In this document: positions 8,107-15,629 of the stretch, one piece after another
Position numbering within the stretch: position 1 is the first letter of the stretch
Layout of the letters: every line of letters begins with the position of its first letter
DNA from: an uncultured Celeribacter sp.
Lineage (GTDB): Bacteria > Pseudomonadota > Alphaproteobacteria > Rhodobacterales > Rhodobacteraceae
Length of the DNA stretch: 64,000 bases
Direction of reading: 5' to 3'
Assembly (NCBI RefSeq): GCF_963675965.1
Contig: NZ_OY780935.1
Coordinates: 2,158,501 to 2,222,500, forward strand
The notes under the pieces: model-generated
What the model saw: the letters and a program-made list of their open reading frames with translations, nothing else
What the model was told of the DNA's origin: nothing
Database searches by the model: none
Position numbers and translations under genes: made by a program

Positions 8107-8571
8107 TCAGCCTTTGTGACGAATATCGAGCATGATGGAAATGCCACGGGCGGCATCCGCTTCGGACACTTGTTCGAACATTTCGTCAATCCAGCCGAGG
8201 TGCTCGGCTGTCATTTCATCCATCAGGGCGCGGCCTTTGTCGGTGATGCGCACCCGAAAGGCGCGGCGGTCGCTTTCCACCGTCTGTCGTTCGGCCAGAC
8301 CTTCTGACACCAGCCGGTCGACCACACCAGTCACATTGCCGTTCGAGACCACAAGATGCTGGGACAGTTCGCTCATCTTCATGCCTTCGGGTTCGGCATG
8401 CAGGGCGGCGAGGACGTCGAAACGGGGCAGGGTCGTGCCATATCCGGCGCGGAGACGTTCGCGCAGAGTGCCTTCGACGTAGCGCACGGCCTTCAGCATT
8501 TGCAGCCAAAGCCGCAGACGTTGCCGGGCCAGCCCGTCGTCTTCGATGTCGTGTTGATGCTCTGTTGCCAT
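8107..8571 (-). CDS. MarR-family transcriptional regulator
   Basis: Winged-helix regulator of 154 residues. The core spans ~45-120: TLPRFDVLAALHAEPEGMKM (helix leading into the HTH), the recognition helix around SNGNVTGVVDRLVSEGL, then the wing ESDRRAFRVRITDKGRALMD. This type (relatives include BadR, CouR and HcaR) often represses aromatic acyl-CoA pathways and is released by the CoA thioester. It lies at the end of the fused-monooxygenase operon but is separated by 149 bp holding a hairpin, so it probably has its own promoter. Its upstream DNA (8605-8635) contains repeated TTGATA units that could be an autoregulatory site. Confidence 0.9.
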   Translation of the reverse strand: MATEHQHDIEDDGLARQRLRLWLQMLKAVRYVEGTLRERLRAGYGTTLPRFDVLAALHAEPEGMKMSELSQHLVVSNGNVTGVVDRLVSEGLAERQTVESDRRAFRVRITDKGRALMDEMTAEHLGWIDEMFEQVSEADAARGISIMLDIRHKG

Positions 8572-8604
8572 GAAACAAACTCCGCCTGAGGAACCGCACT
8601 GATT

Positions 8605-8635
8605 TTGTTTTACATATCAATTTATCAAGTTGAGG
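8605..8635 (-). promoter_or_regulatory. AT-rich promoter/operator candidate of marR
   Basis: On the minus strand the sequence reads ACTTGATAAATTGATATG, with two direct TTGATA units 8 bp apart, about 50 bp before the marR ATG. Its first six bases (ACTTGA) match the start of the candidate operator at 5783. An autoregulatory MarR site is a reasonable guess. Confidence 0.3.
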
Positions 8636-8651
8636 GTAAAGCCAAACCTGA

Positions 8652-8684
8652 CACCCCGGCGAAAGCAGAGGGGTCGCCGGGGTG
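8652..8684 (-). terminator. Hairpin after the catabolic operon (possible terminator)
   Basis: CACCCCGGCGA (8652-8662) pairs with TCGCCGGGGTG (8674-8684), a perfect 11-bp stem downstream of the thioesterase at 8721. The following minus-strand bases are only moderately T-rich, so termination may be incomplete and some transcript may reach marR. Confidence 0.5.
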
Positions 8685-8720
8685 AGATTGTGAAAACAAC
8701 TCTTTTTTGCCGATTTTTGC

Positions 8721-9104
8721 TCAGTGTTCAGGCAGTTTTCGGGGTTTTCCGGCTTCGTCTACAGCCACGAGGACCGCTTCGGCGCTCATGATCAGGCGGC
8801 AGGCATCCTCTGGTTCGGCCCATGCAGAAAGAGACAGTGTAAAAGAACTGTTGCCACGTCGGATCAGGTCGGCGTGCATGACGAATTCCTCGCCCGGGTA
8901 AAGTGCCGCATGAAAGGTCAGCTCTTTGATCGACAGGATGACGACATCGCCCTGTGCGATTTTGCGCCCGACAAGGCCCGCGCCGTGATCGATCTGTGCC
9001 AGACACCAGCCGCCAAAGACATTGCCGCGCGGTGTCGTTTCCCCATAGGGGGCGACGGTTTTCAGAACCGGGGCCGTGTCCGGGCACGCGACGGGCTCAG
9101 CCAT
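8721..9104 (-). CDS. Acyl-CoA thioesterase, hot-dog fold (YciA/ACOT type)
   Basis: Cleaves an acyl-CoA to the free acid and CoA. The 127-residue single hot-dog domain carries the family active-site segment PRGNVFGGWCLAQIDHGAG at ~25-43, with the catalytic Asp after the FGGW helix, and VILSIKELTFHAALYPGEEF further on. Its start overlaps the RidA-family gene by 8 nt, making it the last gene of a translationally coupled operon led by the fused monooxygenase. A role in releasing CoA from a ring-opened or dead-end intermediate is inferred from position. Two other thioesterases of a different subfamily are in the same island. Confidence 0.88.
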   Translation of the reverse strand: MAEPVACPDTAPVLKTVAPYGETTPRGNVFGGWCLAQIDHGAGLVGRKIAQGDVVILSIKELTFHAALYPGEEFVMHADLIRRGNSSFTLSLSAWAEPEDACRLIMSAEAVLVAVDEAGKPRKLPEH

Positions 9105-9510
9105 TGGGAATCACCGCGGTGGCTTCGATTTCCACCTTGGCTTCGTCTTCCATCAGGGCGACGACCTGCACAACGGCCATTGCAGGGAAATGCCGGCCGA
9201 TGACGTCGCGATAGGCGGCGCCGAAACCGCGCAGGTTGTCTAGGTATTCCTGTTTGTCCGTGATGTACCAGGTCAGTCGCACCAGATGTTCGGGGCGTGC
9301 GCCGGCCTCATCAAGCACAGCTACGATGTTTTCGAGTGTCTGACGGAATTGCCCGACCATGTCCTCATGTTCCCATTTCTGATCGGCATTCCAGCCGACC
9401 AGGCCACCGGTAAAGACCATGCGGCCCTCGGCGAGAACGCCATTGGCATAGCCTTTTGCGGGCACCCAGCCATCAGGCTGTAGGAACATATGAGGAGTCA
9501 GAACTGTCAT
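9097..9510 (-). CDS. RidA/YjgF/YER057c-family protein lacking the catalytic Arg
   Basis: 137 residues with the chorismate-mutase-like RidA fold: MVFTGGLVGWNADQKWEHED near 30-50, ENIVAVLDEAGARPEHLVRLTWYI at ~60-83, and VEIEATAVIPNG at the end. Classical RidA proteins hydrolyse imines and need Arg105 in an FPARS motif; here the position reads FPAMA, so Met replaces Arg. That places it in the Arg-less Rid groups, whose functions are largely unknown. It lies in an operon that may handle an amino-aromatic CoA ester, where enamine or imine intermediates are expected. Start at ATG 9510; the 5' neighbour ends 20 nt upstream and the 3' neighbour overlaps. Confidence 0.85.
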   Translation of the reverse strand: MTVLTPHMFLQPDGWVPAKGYANGVLAEGRMVFTGGLVGWNADQKWEHEDMVGQFRQTLENIVAVLDEAGARPEHLVRLTWYITDKQEYLDNLRGFGAAYRDVIGRHFPAMAVVQVVALMEDEAKVEIEATAVIPNG

Positions 9511-9530
9511 TGTGCGTCTTTCTTTTGATC

Positions 9531-9950
9531 TTATGGAAGCATGTAGCGGGACATGGTCGCGCGCAGGCTGTCGGGCCAGGGCGCGGATTTGCCCTCTGTT
9601 GTGTTGGCGTAGACCACCGTGGCGCTGCATTCGAACCGCAGGGCGCCTTCGCAGGTGCAGGTGATGGCAAAACGTGCGGAGGATGTTCCGAGATGGTCCA
9701 CGTTCAGGGACAGCTCCAACCAGTCTTCCAGCCGCGACGGTGCACGAAAGCGCACGTCGATATGGCCCATGGGGGTGCCCATGCCGCCCTCCAGCGTGCC
9801 CATATCGGCCCAGCTGAAAGACAGGCCATCCGAAAAGAAGCGTTCGATCAGTGCGGAAATCATTTCGAAGTACCGCGGATAGAACACGATCCCTGCGGGA
9901 TCGCAGTGGTTGAATTCGACCTGTCGTCTGATCGTGAATGTCTCGGTCAT
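9531..9950 (-). CDS. Acyl-CoA thioesterase, 4-hydroxybenzoyl-CoA thioesterase family
   Basis: 139-residue hot-dog thioesterase. The active-site segment at ~9-28 is VEFNHCDPAGIVFYPRYFEM, almost the same as the DCDPAGIVWYP block of Pseudomonas 4-hydroxybenzoyl-CoA thioesterase, in which the second Asp is catalytic. A conserved VRFRAPSRLEDWLELSL strand follows at ~67-83. The ATG at 9950 was chosen because GGGGGAGAAAC lies just upstream and it overlaps the SDR stop by 4 nt. An aryl-CoA or ring-cleavage CoA ester is the likely substrate class, by family and context. Confidence 0.88.
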   Translation of the reverse strand: MTETFTIRRQVEFNHCDPAGIVFYPRYFEMISALIERFFSDGLSFSWADMGTLEGGMGTPMGHIDVRFRAPSRLEDWLELSLNVDHLGTSSARFAITCTCEGALRFECSATVVYANTTEGKSAPWPDSLRATMSRYMLP

Positions 9951-10690
9951 GTTTCTCCCCCGGATATGGAAATGCATTGGCCTGTGACCATATCTGAGCC
10001 CTGGGAGCAGAGCCAGAGCACCGCCTGGGCGACGTCTTCGGGCGGAACCAGCCGGTTCATCGGGTTTGTGGCCTCCAGCGAGGCGCGAGCCTCTTCGGGG
10101 CTGCGGCCTGTCTTTTCGACGATGTTGGCGATCGAGCGTTCGGTCATCTCGGTGTCGAGAAAGCCGGGGCAGATCGCATTGGCGGTGATGCCCTTGCGCA
10201 CGAGTTCCAGCGCAAGGGATTTGACCATGCCAACCACGCCATGCTTCGCGGCCGCATAGGGCGCCACATAGGGGTAGCCTTTCAGCCCGGCGGTCGAGGC
10301 AATGGCGATCAGCCGCCCCCAGGGTTTGCCCTGCATGGTCTTGACCCCTTCGCGCAGGGTCAGGAAGGTGCCGGTCAGGTTGACCGTCATCATGCGTTCA
10401 AAGGCAGCCAGATCGGTTTTGGCAAAGGGTGCGCTTTCAGAGGCCCCCGCATTGGCCACCACGATGTCGGGGGCCGCCTTTGCGATGGCGTCGGAAATCG
10501 CCGCCTCGTCGGTGATGTCGGCGACAACCGCCGTGATATTGGCATGGCCTGCGGCGACGGCCTCAAGCGGTGCGGCCCGGCGACCACAGATCGTGACCGC
10601 CGCACCTGCTTCGGCAAGCCGGGTGGCGATGACGGCCCCAACGCCGGAGCCGCCGCCCGTGACAAAGGCTGTCTTCCCGCTCAGGCTCAT
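9947..10690 (-). CDS. SDR-family dehydrogenase of the fused-monooxygenase operon
   Basis: 247-residue short-chain dehydrogenase. It shows TGGGSGVG (cofactor loop, ~11-18), ADITD, VANAG, the catalytic Ser in LIAIASTAGLKG, Tyr/Lys in APYAAAKHG, and ICPGFLDTEMTER. The fold is close to 3-hydroxyacyl-CoA dehydrogenases and 3-oxoacyl reductases of SDR type. Both ends are coupled (ATGA overlaps with the monooxygenase upstream and the thioesterase downstream). In a 2-aminobenzoyl-CoA pathway it could serve the beta-oxidation-like dehydrogenation after ring reduction; this is inferred. Confidence 0.87.
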   Translation of the reverse strand: MSLSGKTAFVTGGGSGVGAVIATRLAEAGAAVTICGRRAAPLEAVAAGHANITAVVADITDEAAISDAIAKAAPDIVVANAGASESAPFAKTDLAAFERMMTVNLTGTFLTLREGVKTMQGKPWGRLIAIASTAGLKGYPYVAPYAAAKHGVVGMVKSLALELVRKGITANAICPGFLDTEMTERSIANIVEKTGRSPEEARASLEATNPMNRLVPPEDVAQAVLWLCSQGSDMVTGQCISISGGET

Positions 10691-12972
10691 GCGCTCATCG
10701 CCTTTGCGCGCTCTGCCAGCGTGTTGGCCTGACGGCGGCCGCCTTCATAGGGGGCGGGCCAGACCTGTTCGGTGTCCCCCAGTTCGACCGCTGCGTGCAG
10801 TGTCCAGTAGGGGTCCGCCAGATGCGGACGTGCCAGCAGCACCAGATCGGCGCGACCAGCCATCAGGATCGAATTGACGTGATCGGGTTCGTAGATGTTG
10901 CCCGCCACCAGGGTTGGCACGTCCAGTTCGTTGCGCACGCGGTCCGCAAAAGGCACCTGGAACATCCGGCCATAGATTGGCTGTTCGGCCTTGTCGGTCT
11001 GACCCGACGAGGTGTTGATTGCGTCGGCGCCTGCCGTCTGGAACATCTTGGAAATTTCCACGGCGTCTTCGGGGGTGATACCATCTTCCCCCATCCAGTC
11101 ATGGGCCGAAATCCGCACGGTCATCGGCTTTTCTTCGGGCCATTCAGCGCGCATGGCTGCAAAGATTTCCAATGGGAAGCGCATACGGTTTTCCAGCGAT
11201 CCGCCGTATTCGTCGTCGCGTTTGTTGGTCACGGGCGAAATGAAGGAGGCCAGCAGATAGCCGTGGGCGGCGTGCATTTCGATCATGTCGAAACCGGCGG
11301 CTTTGGCAGATTTCACCGCGGCGATAAACTGGTCCTTGACCATATCCATATCGGCGCGGTCCATGGCTTTGGGCACGACATTGCCCTGCATCAGGGGAAT
11401 GGCAGAGGCCGACAAAAGCGGCCAGTTTTCGCCTTCGGGCAGCGCCTTGTCGATGCCGTCCCATGCCAGACGGGTCGAGCCCTTGCGACCTGCGTGGCCG
11501 ATCTGGGCGCAGATTTTCGCCGGGGTTTCTCTGTGCACGAAGTCGACCAGACGGCTCCATGCCGGGACCTGCTCCTCACCGATGCAGGGGCAGCCGGGGG
11601 TGATGCGGCCTTCTTTCGACACGCAGAGCATTTCAGTGAAGATCAGACCTGCGCCACCTTTCGCACGTTCGGCGTAATGCACGAAATGCCAGTCGTTCGG
11701 CATGCCGTCTTTCGCCTTATATTGTGCCATCGGTGACAGGACCACGCGGTTGACCAGCTCCATATCGCGCAGTTTGAACGGGGCAAACATCGGGCGGCGG
11801 GTCGAATTGCTGCCAGCCTGCTTCTGGAACCAGCTTTCCGCAGACGCCAGCCATTCCGGATCGCGCAAGCGAAGGTTTTCATGGCTGATCCGCTGGGAGC
11901 GGGTCAAAAGCGCATAGTTGAACTGCATCATGTCGAGATCGAGGTAGCGTTCCACCTCTTCGAACCATGCGGTGGAATTGCGCGCGGCAGAGGTCACTCG
12001 GATCACCTGTAGTTTGCGTTCATCCTGATAGCTTTGCAGCGCCTCGGTCAGCGGTTTGCCGGAGCTGAGCTCATCCGCCAGCATGATGGCGCTTTCCATG
12101 CCGAGTTTTGATCCCGAACCGATCGAGAAATGCGCGGTGGCCGAGGCGTCGCCCAGCAGCACCACATTGTCGAAATACCAGTTTTCGCAGGTGACGCGCG
12201 GGAACTGGATCCAGGCGGAGCCGCGAATGTGGTTGGCATTGGTCATCAGGGCATGGCCGCCCAGATGCTTGGCAAAGATTTTTTCGCACAGAGCGATGCT
12301 CTCTTGTTGGGAGAGTTTGTCAAAGCCAAAGGCCTTGAAGACCTCGGGCCCGCATTCGACGATGAAGGTCGCGGTGTCGTCGTCGAATTGATAGGCATGC
12401 GCCCAGATCCAGCCGTGTTCGGTCTTTTCGAAGATGAAGGTAAAGGCATCGTCGAATTTCTGATGCGTGCCGAGCCAGACGAAGTGGTTCTTGCGCATGT
12501 CGATTTCGGGCTGGAATTTGTCTTCATAAAGGCTGCGGGTTTTGGAGTTCAGACCATCGGCGGCCACAACCAGATCGTTGCTGGCTTTCAGCTCTTCGAT
12601 TTTTTCCGGCGTGATGTCGGTCTCAAAGGCCAGCGTGACCCCCAGTTCGCGGGCGCGTTCCTGCAACAGCAGAAGCATTTGTTTGCGCCCGATGCCGCAG
12701 AACCCGTGTCCGCTAGAAGTCATGGATTCTTCGCCACGGACCGTTTTTACGTCATCCCAATAGGCAAATTTGTCCCGGATCATCTTTTCCGACACCGGGT
12801 CGTTTTCTTCGAAGTTCGACATGGTTTCGTCAGACAGCACTACGCCCCAGCCGAAAGTGTCATCGGCACGGTTGCGTTCATAGACGGTGATGTCATGGCT
12901 GGCGTCGCGCAGTTTCATCGAGATCGCAAAGTACAGACCGGACGGGCCGCCACCGAGAATCGCTATCTTCAT
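10687..12972 (-). CDS. Fused FAD monooxygenase / old-yellow-enzyme reductase (2-aminobenzoyl-CoA or salicylyl-CoA type)
   Basis: A 761-residue two-domain flavoenzyme. Residues 1-~385 form a class A FAD monooxygenase: GGGPSG at 7-12, VVAADGLNSKTR (DG motif) at ~153-164, and GDASATAHFSIGSGSKLGME (GD motif) at ~285-304. Residues ~392-761 form an old-yellow-enzyme barrel: FAPFKLRDMELVNRVVLSPM, the HAAHGY pair that binds the substrate oxygen, NKRDDEYGGSLENR, and the FMN-phosphate region ADLVLLARPHLADPYW. This architecture is that of 2-aminobenzoyl-CoA monooxygenase/reductase (hydroxylates then reduces the ring) and of proteins annotated bifunctional salicylyl-CoA 5-hydroxylase/oxidoreductase. Start at ATG 12972; an upstream in-frame start would add 31 residues before the Rossmann strand. 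First gene of a five-gene coupled operon. Confidence 0.9.
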   Translation of the reverse strand: MKIAILGGGPSGLYFAISMKLRDASHDITVYERNRADDTFGWGVVLSDETMSNFEENDPVSEKMIRDKFAYWDDVKTVRGEESMTSSGHGFCGIGRKQMLLLLQERARELGVTLAFETDITPEKIEELKASNDLVVAADGLNSKTRSLYEDKFQPEIDMRKNHFVWLGTHQKFDDAFTFIFEKTEHGWIWAHAYQFDDDTATFIVECGPEVFKAFGFDKLSQQESIALCEKIFAKHLGGHALMTNANHIRGSAWIQFPRVTCENWYFDNVVLLGDASATAHFSIGSGSKLGMESAIMLADELSSGKPLTEALQSYQDERKLQVIRVTSAARNSTAWFEEVERYLDLDMMQFNYALLTRSQRISHENLRLRDPEWLASAESWFQKQAGSNSTRRPMFAPFKLRDMELVNRVVLSPMAQYKAKDGMPNDWHFVHYAERAKGGAGLIFTEMLCVSKEGRITPGCPCIGEEQVPAWSRLVDFVHRETPAKICAQIGHAGRKGSTRLAWDGIDKALPEGENWPLLSASAIPLMQGNVVPKAMDRADMDMVKDQFIAAVKSAKAAGFDMIEMHAAHGYLLASFISPVTNKRDDEYGGSLENRMRFPLEIFAAMRAEWPEEKPMTVRISAHDWMGEDGITPEDAVEISKMFQTAGADAINTSSGQTDKAEQPIYGRMFQVPFADRVRNELDVPTLVAGNIYEPDHVNSILMAGRADLVLLARPHLADPYWTLHAAVELGDTEQVWPAPYEGGRRQANTLAERAKAMSA

Positions 12973-13017
12973 TGCATGTTCCTCTATTGGAAGGGGCAGA
13001 AGTCGGGCAACTGCCGG

Positions 13018-13040
13018 GACATTTATTTTAAGTATGAAGT
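13018..13040 (-). promoter_or_regulatory. AT-rich candidate operator, copy B
   Basis: Read on the minus strand this contains TTAAAATAAATG (plus-strand 13020-13031), 47 bp before the fused-monooxygenase ATG. It matches copy A at 5783-5805 at 17 of 23 positions. Candidate site for a regulator common to both operons. Confidence 0.4.
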
Positions 13041-13148
13041 TAAATTGCTGTCCATGGCCTGTCAATCATCATCGCCGGGTGGAACGATATTTCCGCTGGA
13101 AATGCCAAATATTTAGACATGGACCTTCTGGGGTGCAGGCCGTGATTT

Positions 13149-13171
13149 TGAAAATATGCTCATTATTTTCA
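13149..13171. promoter_or_regulatory. Perfect 8-bp inverted repeat, candidate operator
   Basis: TGAAAATA (13149-13156) and TATTTTCA (13164-13171) are separated by 7 bp, so half-sites are centred about 15 bp apart. The site lies near the middle of the divergent promoter region, a usual place for a MarR- or TetR-type operator. No T-run follows, so a terminator is unlikely. Confidence 0.45.
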
Positions 13172-13348
13172 GGGGTGCGCACAATATGCACTGCCTATGC
13201 TGTCCTGCGGTGGCTGTGGATCTTGTGCGCAAAATTGGCACAGGCAGGATTTGACAAGATTAAAAACTTTAAACATAAATTATAAATCCGGCGCATGCGC
13301 CATTTTCTGATACCGGCGTTTTCAGGCGCCAGACTGAAAGGACCCGAA

Positions 13349-13768
13349 ATGCCCTTTACGATTTCCAAGCCAATGCGCTTTGGCGATTGCGATCTCACCG
13401 GGATCGCCTACCACCCGGCCTATCTGTCGATGCTGGTCGATGTGAATGAGGCGATGTTCGCCTCATTCGGCGTGACCTGGAAAGAGCTGATGTTCGAACG
13501 CCATCTGGGCTTGCCGAGCGTCAAGATGAACATCGAATTCAAGAAACCCGCGGTCTACGGCGATGTGCTCGAATTCAACGTGCATGTGCGCAAGATCGGG
13601 AAAAGCTCTCTGGATCTCTACACCGTGGTCACCGCGAATGGCGATGTGCTGTGGACCATTGAGCAGCTGATCGTGATGACCTCGACCAAGGATCATAAAT
13701 CGCATCCCTGGCCGGAGGACTGCCGCAAGGGGCTGGAGCAATATCTGCACCCGGAGATGGCGTCGTAA
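13349..13768 (+). CDS. Acyl-CoA thioesterase, 4-hydroxybenzoyl-CoA thioesterase family (second copy)
   Basis: 139-residue hot-dog protein. Residues ~9-25 read RFGDCDLTGIAYHPAYL, the 4HBT active-site block with Leu-Thr in place of Pro-Ala; the catalytic second Asp is kept. The strand VKMNIEFKKPAVYGDVLEF follows. Start at ATG 13349 after AAAGGACCC; an upstream in-frame ATG would add 18 residues with no family match. It is a single-gene unit divergent from the fused-monooxygenase operon and closed by a strong terminator. It is clearly diverged from the copy at 9531, so the two probably act on different CoA esters. Confidence 0.87.
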   Translation: MPFTISKPMRFGDCDLTGIAYHPAYLSMLVDVNEAMFASFGVTWKELMFERHLGLPSVKMNIEFKKPAVYGDVLEFNVHVRKIGKSSLDLYTVVTANGDVLWTIEQLIVMTSTKDHKSHPWPEDCRKGLEQYLHPEMAS

Positions 13769-13800
13769 ATCCGCCCCGGGGTGGCCCGAGTGCATAAGAA

Positions 13801-13838
13801 AACAGGCCCCCGAAACCGGGGGCCTGTTGCTTTTTTTT
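13801..13838 (+). terminator. Rho-independent terminator after the thioesterase
   Basis: AACAGGCCCCCG (13801-13812) pairs perfectly with CGGGGGCCTGTT (13817-13828) around a 4-nt loop, followed by GC and eight T residues. It lies between convergent genes and may also act on the minus strand. Confidence 0.92.
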
Positions 13839-13848
13839 GGGTCTGTAT

Positions 13849-14340
13849 TCAGGCCAGTTCCGTCAGCCTATGGAATTTCGATTGAGCATAGATCAGCGCC
13901 TCACCCTGATCGAAGGCGACATCTTCGATAGAGCCCACAAAGATCGAATGGCTGCCTGCTTCGGTCGTTGCGATCACCGTACAGGACACACTGGCCAACG
14001 CATCGCCAAGCCGGGGCTGTCCGGCGGGGCACCGACTCCACTTGCCGGTGGCAAATTTGTCCGCTCCGGTCTTGCCGTCCGCTCCGGCAAAGGTCATGGC
14101 GACATCCGCGTGGTCCTGACCGAGCAACTGGACCGAAAACCGTCCGCTGCGGGCGATTTCCTTGCATGTGCCCGTGCTGCGGTTGACGCAGACCAGCAGG
14201 CTGGGCGGATCGTCCGAGACCGAGCAGACCGCCGTTGCGGTGATGCCCCGACGCAGATCGCCTTCACCCGTGGTGATCAGCGTGACCGCGCCGGGAAACA
14301 GCCCCATCGTTTTGCGGAATGTGGCAACATCAATCGACAT
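13849..14340 (-). CDS. Flavin reductase of a two-component monooxygenase (StyB/HpaC-like)
   Basis: 163-residue flavin:NAD(P)H reductase-like protein. Visible family features are the start FRKTMGLFPGAVTLITT, the flavin-binding AVCSVSDDPPSLLVCVNRST and the segment SGRFSVQLLGQDHADVAMTF. Proteins of this class use NADH to make free reduced FAD for a partner oxygenase. It starts 1 nt after the stop of the StyA-like monooxygenase, which supports their pairing as one enzyme system. It is the last gene of the SDR-monooxygenase-reductase operon and ends at a terminator shared with the opposite gene. Confidence 0.9.
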   Translation of the reverse strand: MSIDVATFRKTMGLFPGAVTLITTGEGDLRRGITATAVCSVSDDPPSLLVCVNRSTGTCKEIARSGRFSVQLLGQDHADVAMTFAGADGKTGADKFATGKWSRCPAGQPRLGDALASVSCTVIATTEAGSHSIFVGSIEDVAFDQGEALIYAQSKFHRLTELA

Positions 14341-14341
14341 G

Positions 14342-15571
14342 TCAGGCCGCCTGCAAGCTGGTCAGGTAGTCCTCGGCGGCGGATTCATCGGCGAACCACG
14401 GGAATAAGTCACGCGGATCGTTGAAACCGTTGGCAATGCGTCCGGCCAGCGTCGGAACCGCCTGCGCCGTGCCCATGATGTTCAGCACGAAGGGCGGTGG
14501 CGGCAAGAGCATCATGTTGGTCCAGCGCACAACCCATTGGGCGTAGTTCCAGAAAGTTTCGAACGTCGTGACCATCCAGGCTTCATCAAAGGGTTTGTCG
14601 CCATGGGCGAGAATGGCGTCCAGATAGACCGCAGCGGCCTTGGCCGCGTTGTTTGCACCCTGGCCCGTGATCGGATCGTTCAGGCAGACCGCGTCGCCCA
14701 GACCCAGAATCTTGGTGCCGGAGGGCAGGGTGCCCACGGGTTTGCGGACGGTCGGCGGAAAGCGCCCGGCCAGAATGCCATTGTCATCGGTCAGCTCGAC
14801 AGATTTGCAGCGATCATATTCCCAAGGGGTGAAGGTCTTGAGGATGTTCAGCGAGGTTTCCAGATGGGCCTGTGGCGTTGTCGCGCCTTTCCAGCAATCC
14901 ATGGGGCCGCCGGGCAGACCTTCGAAGACCATGATCTCGCAAGGGCCGGATTTGGTCAGTGCTGGGAAGACGAAATATTCTCCGACGCCGGGGATCAGGT
15001 TGAAACTCACCGCCGAGTGTTCGGGGCGGGGCTGCATGCCATGGACATAGGTCAGGGCCAATGCGCGTTGTGGCGCATCAAAGGGCGACCGATCTGGGTC
15101 GCGCGGGAACAGCTTGCCGATTTCTCCCTTGCCGGAGGCGACGATCACAAGGTCGGCGGCCTTGGCTTCGGTTTCTAGCGCGGCGATGTCTGCGGTCGCT
15201 ATTTCAAGGATGCCACCCAGCTTTTCGAATTCTTCGAGCCATTTGGGCATTTTGACACGCTGGTCGACGGATTGCGCCTTGGCATCGAGCCGGGAGGACC
15301 ATTCCAGCGCTTTGCCGGCGCCTTCGGGATTGGGGACGGTGAAGGAAATGCCTTCGACCGGTGGACAGCTGTCTTCCCAGAAGTTGATACCCAGGTCGCG
15401 TTCATGTTGCAGGGCGGCGTCGAACTGGCACTGCGAGGACAGGACCCGTCCGGCCGCGATCTGGTCGGGGGTGCGGTCCTGAATGATCTTGACGCCATAG
15501 CCTTTCTGCAAAAGGCCGATGCCTAGTTGCAGGCCGGATTGTCCGCCGCCGATAATGGTGATGCGTTTCAT
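14342..15571 (-). CDS. StyA-like FAD-dependent monooxygenase (styrene/indole monooxygenase family)
   Basis: 409-residue group E flavoprotein monooxygenase. Residues 3-20 form the Rossmann start ITIIGGGQSGLQLGIGLL. The styrene-monooxygenase core is clear at ~195-210 (DRSPFDAPQRALALTYVHG) and ~300-325 (ILGLGDAVCLNDPITGQGAN). StyA relatives epoxidise styrene or oxidise indole with FADH2 supplied by a separate reductase, here the next gene. In Acinetobacter the homologous indole oxygenase IifC works with an SDR (IifB) and reductase (IifD) to convert indole towards anthranilate; the same trio of families is in this operon. AGGAGAGAC precedes the ATG at 15571. Indole is the favoured but unproven substrate. 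Confidence 0.87.
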   Translation of the reverse strand: MKRITIIGGGQSGLQLGIGLLQKGYGVKIIQDRTPDQIAAGRVLSSQCQFDAALQHERDLGINFWEDSCPPVEGISFTVPNPEGAGKALEWSSRLDAKAQSVDQRVKMPKWLEEFEKLGGILEIATADIAALETEAKAADLVIVASGKGEIGKLFPRDPDRSPFDAPQRALALTYVHGMQPRPEHSAVSFNLIPGVGEYFVFPALTKSGPCEIMVFEGLPGGPMDCWKGATTPQAHLETSLNILKTFTPWEYDRCKSVELTDDNGILAGRFPPTVRKPVGTLPSGTKILGLGDAVCLNDPITGQGANNAAKAAAVYLDAILAHGDKPFDEAWMVTTFETFWNYAQWVVRWTNMMLLPPPPFVLNIMGTAQAVPTLAGRIANGFNDPRDLFPWFADESAAEDYLTSLQAA

Positions 15572-15629
15572 ATGTCTCTCCTGTTGCGGATCGCGCGCGG
15601 TTTGGCGCGTCTGTTTTGCTGTGCGTGGG

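Larger units (their letters stand above)
12973..13348. other. 376-bp divergent promoter region of the catabolic island
   Basis: This region separates the fused-monooxygenase operon (minus) from a thioesterase gene (plus). It is clearly more AT-rich than its surroundings and has no gene. It contains the shared AT-rich motif (13018-13040), a perfect 8-bp inverted repeat (13149-13171) and a looser copy of the AT-rich motif (13267-13283), consistent with two regulated divergent promoters. Confidence 0.6.
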
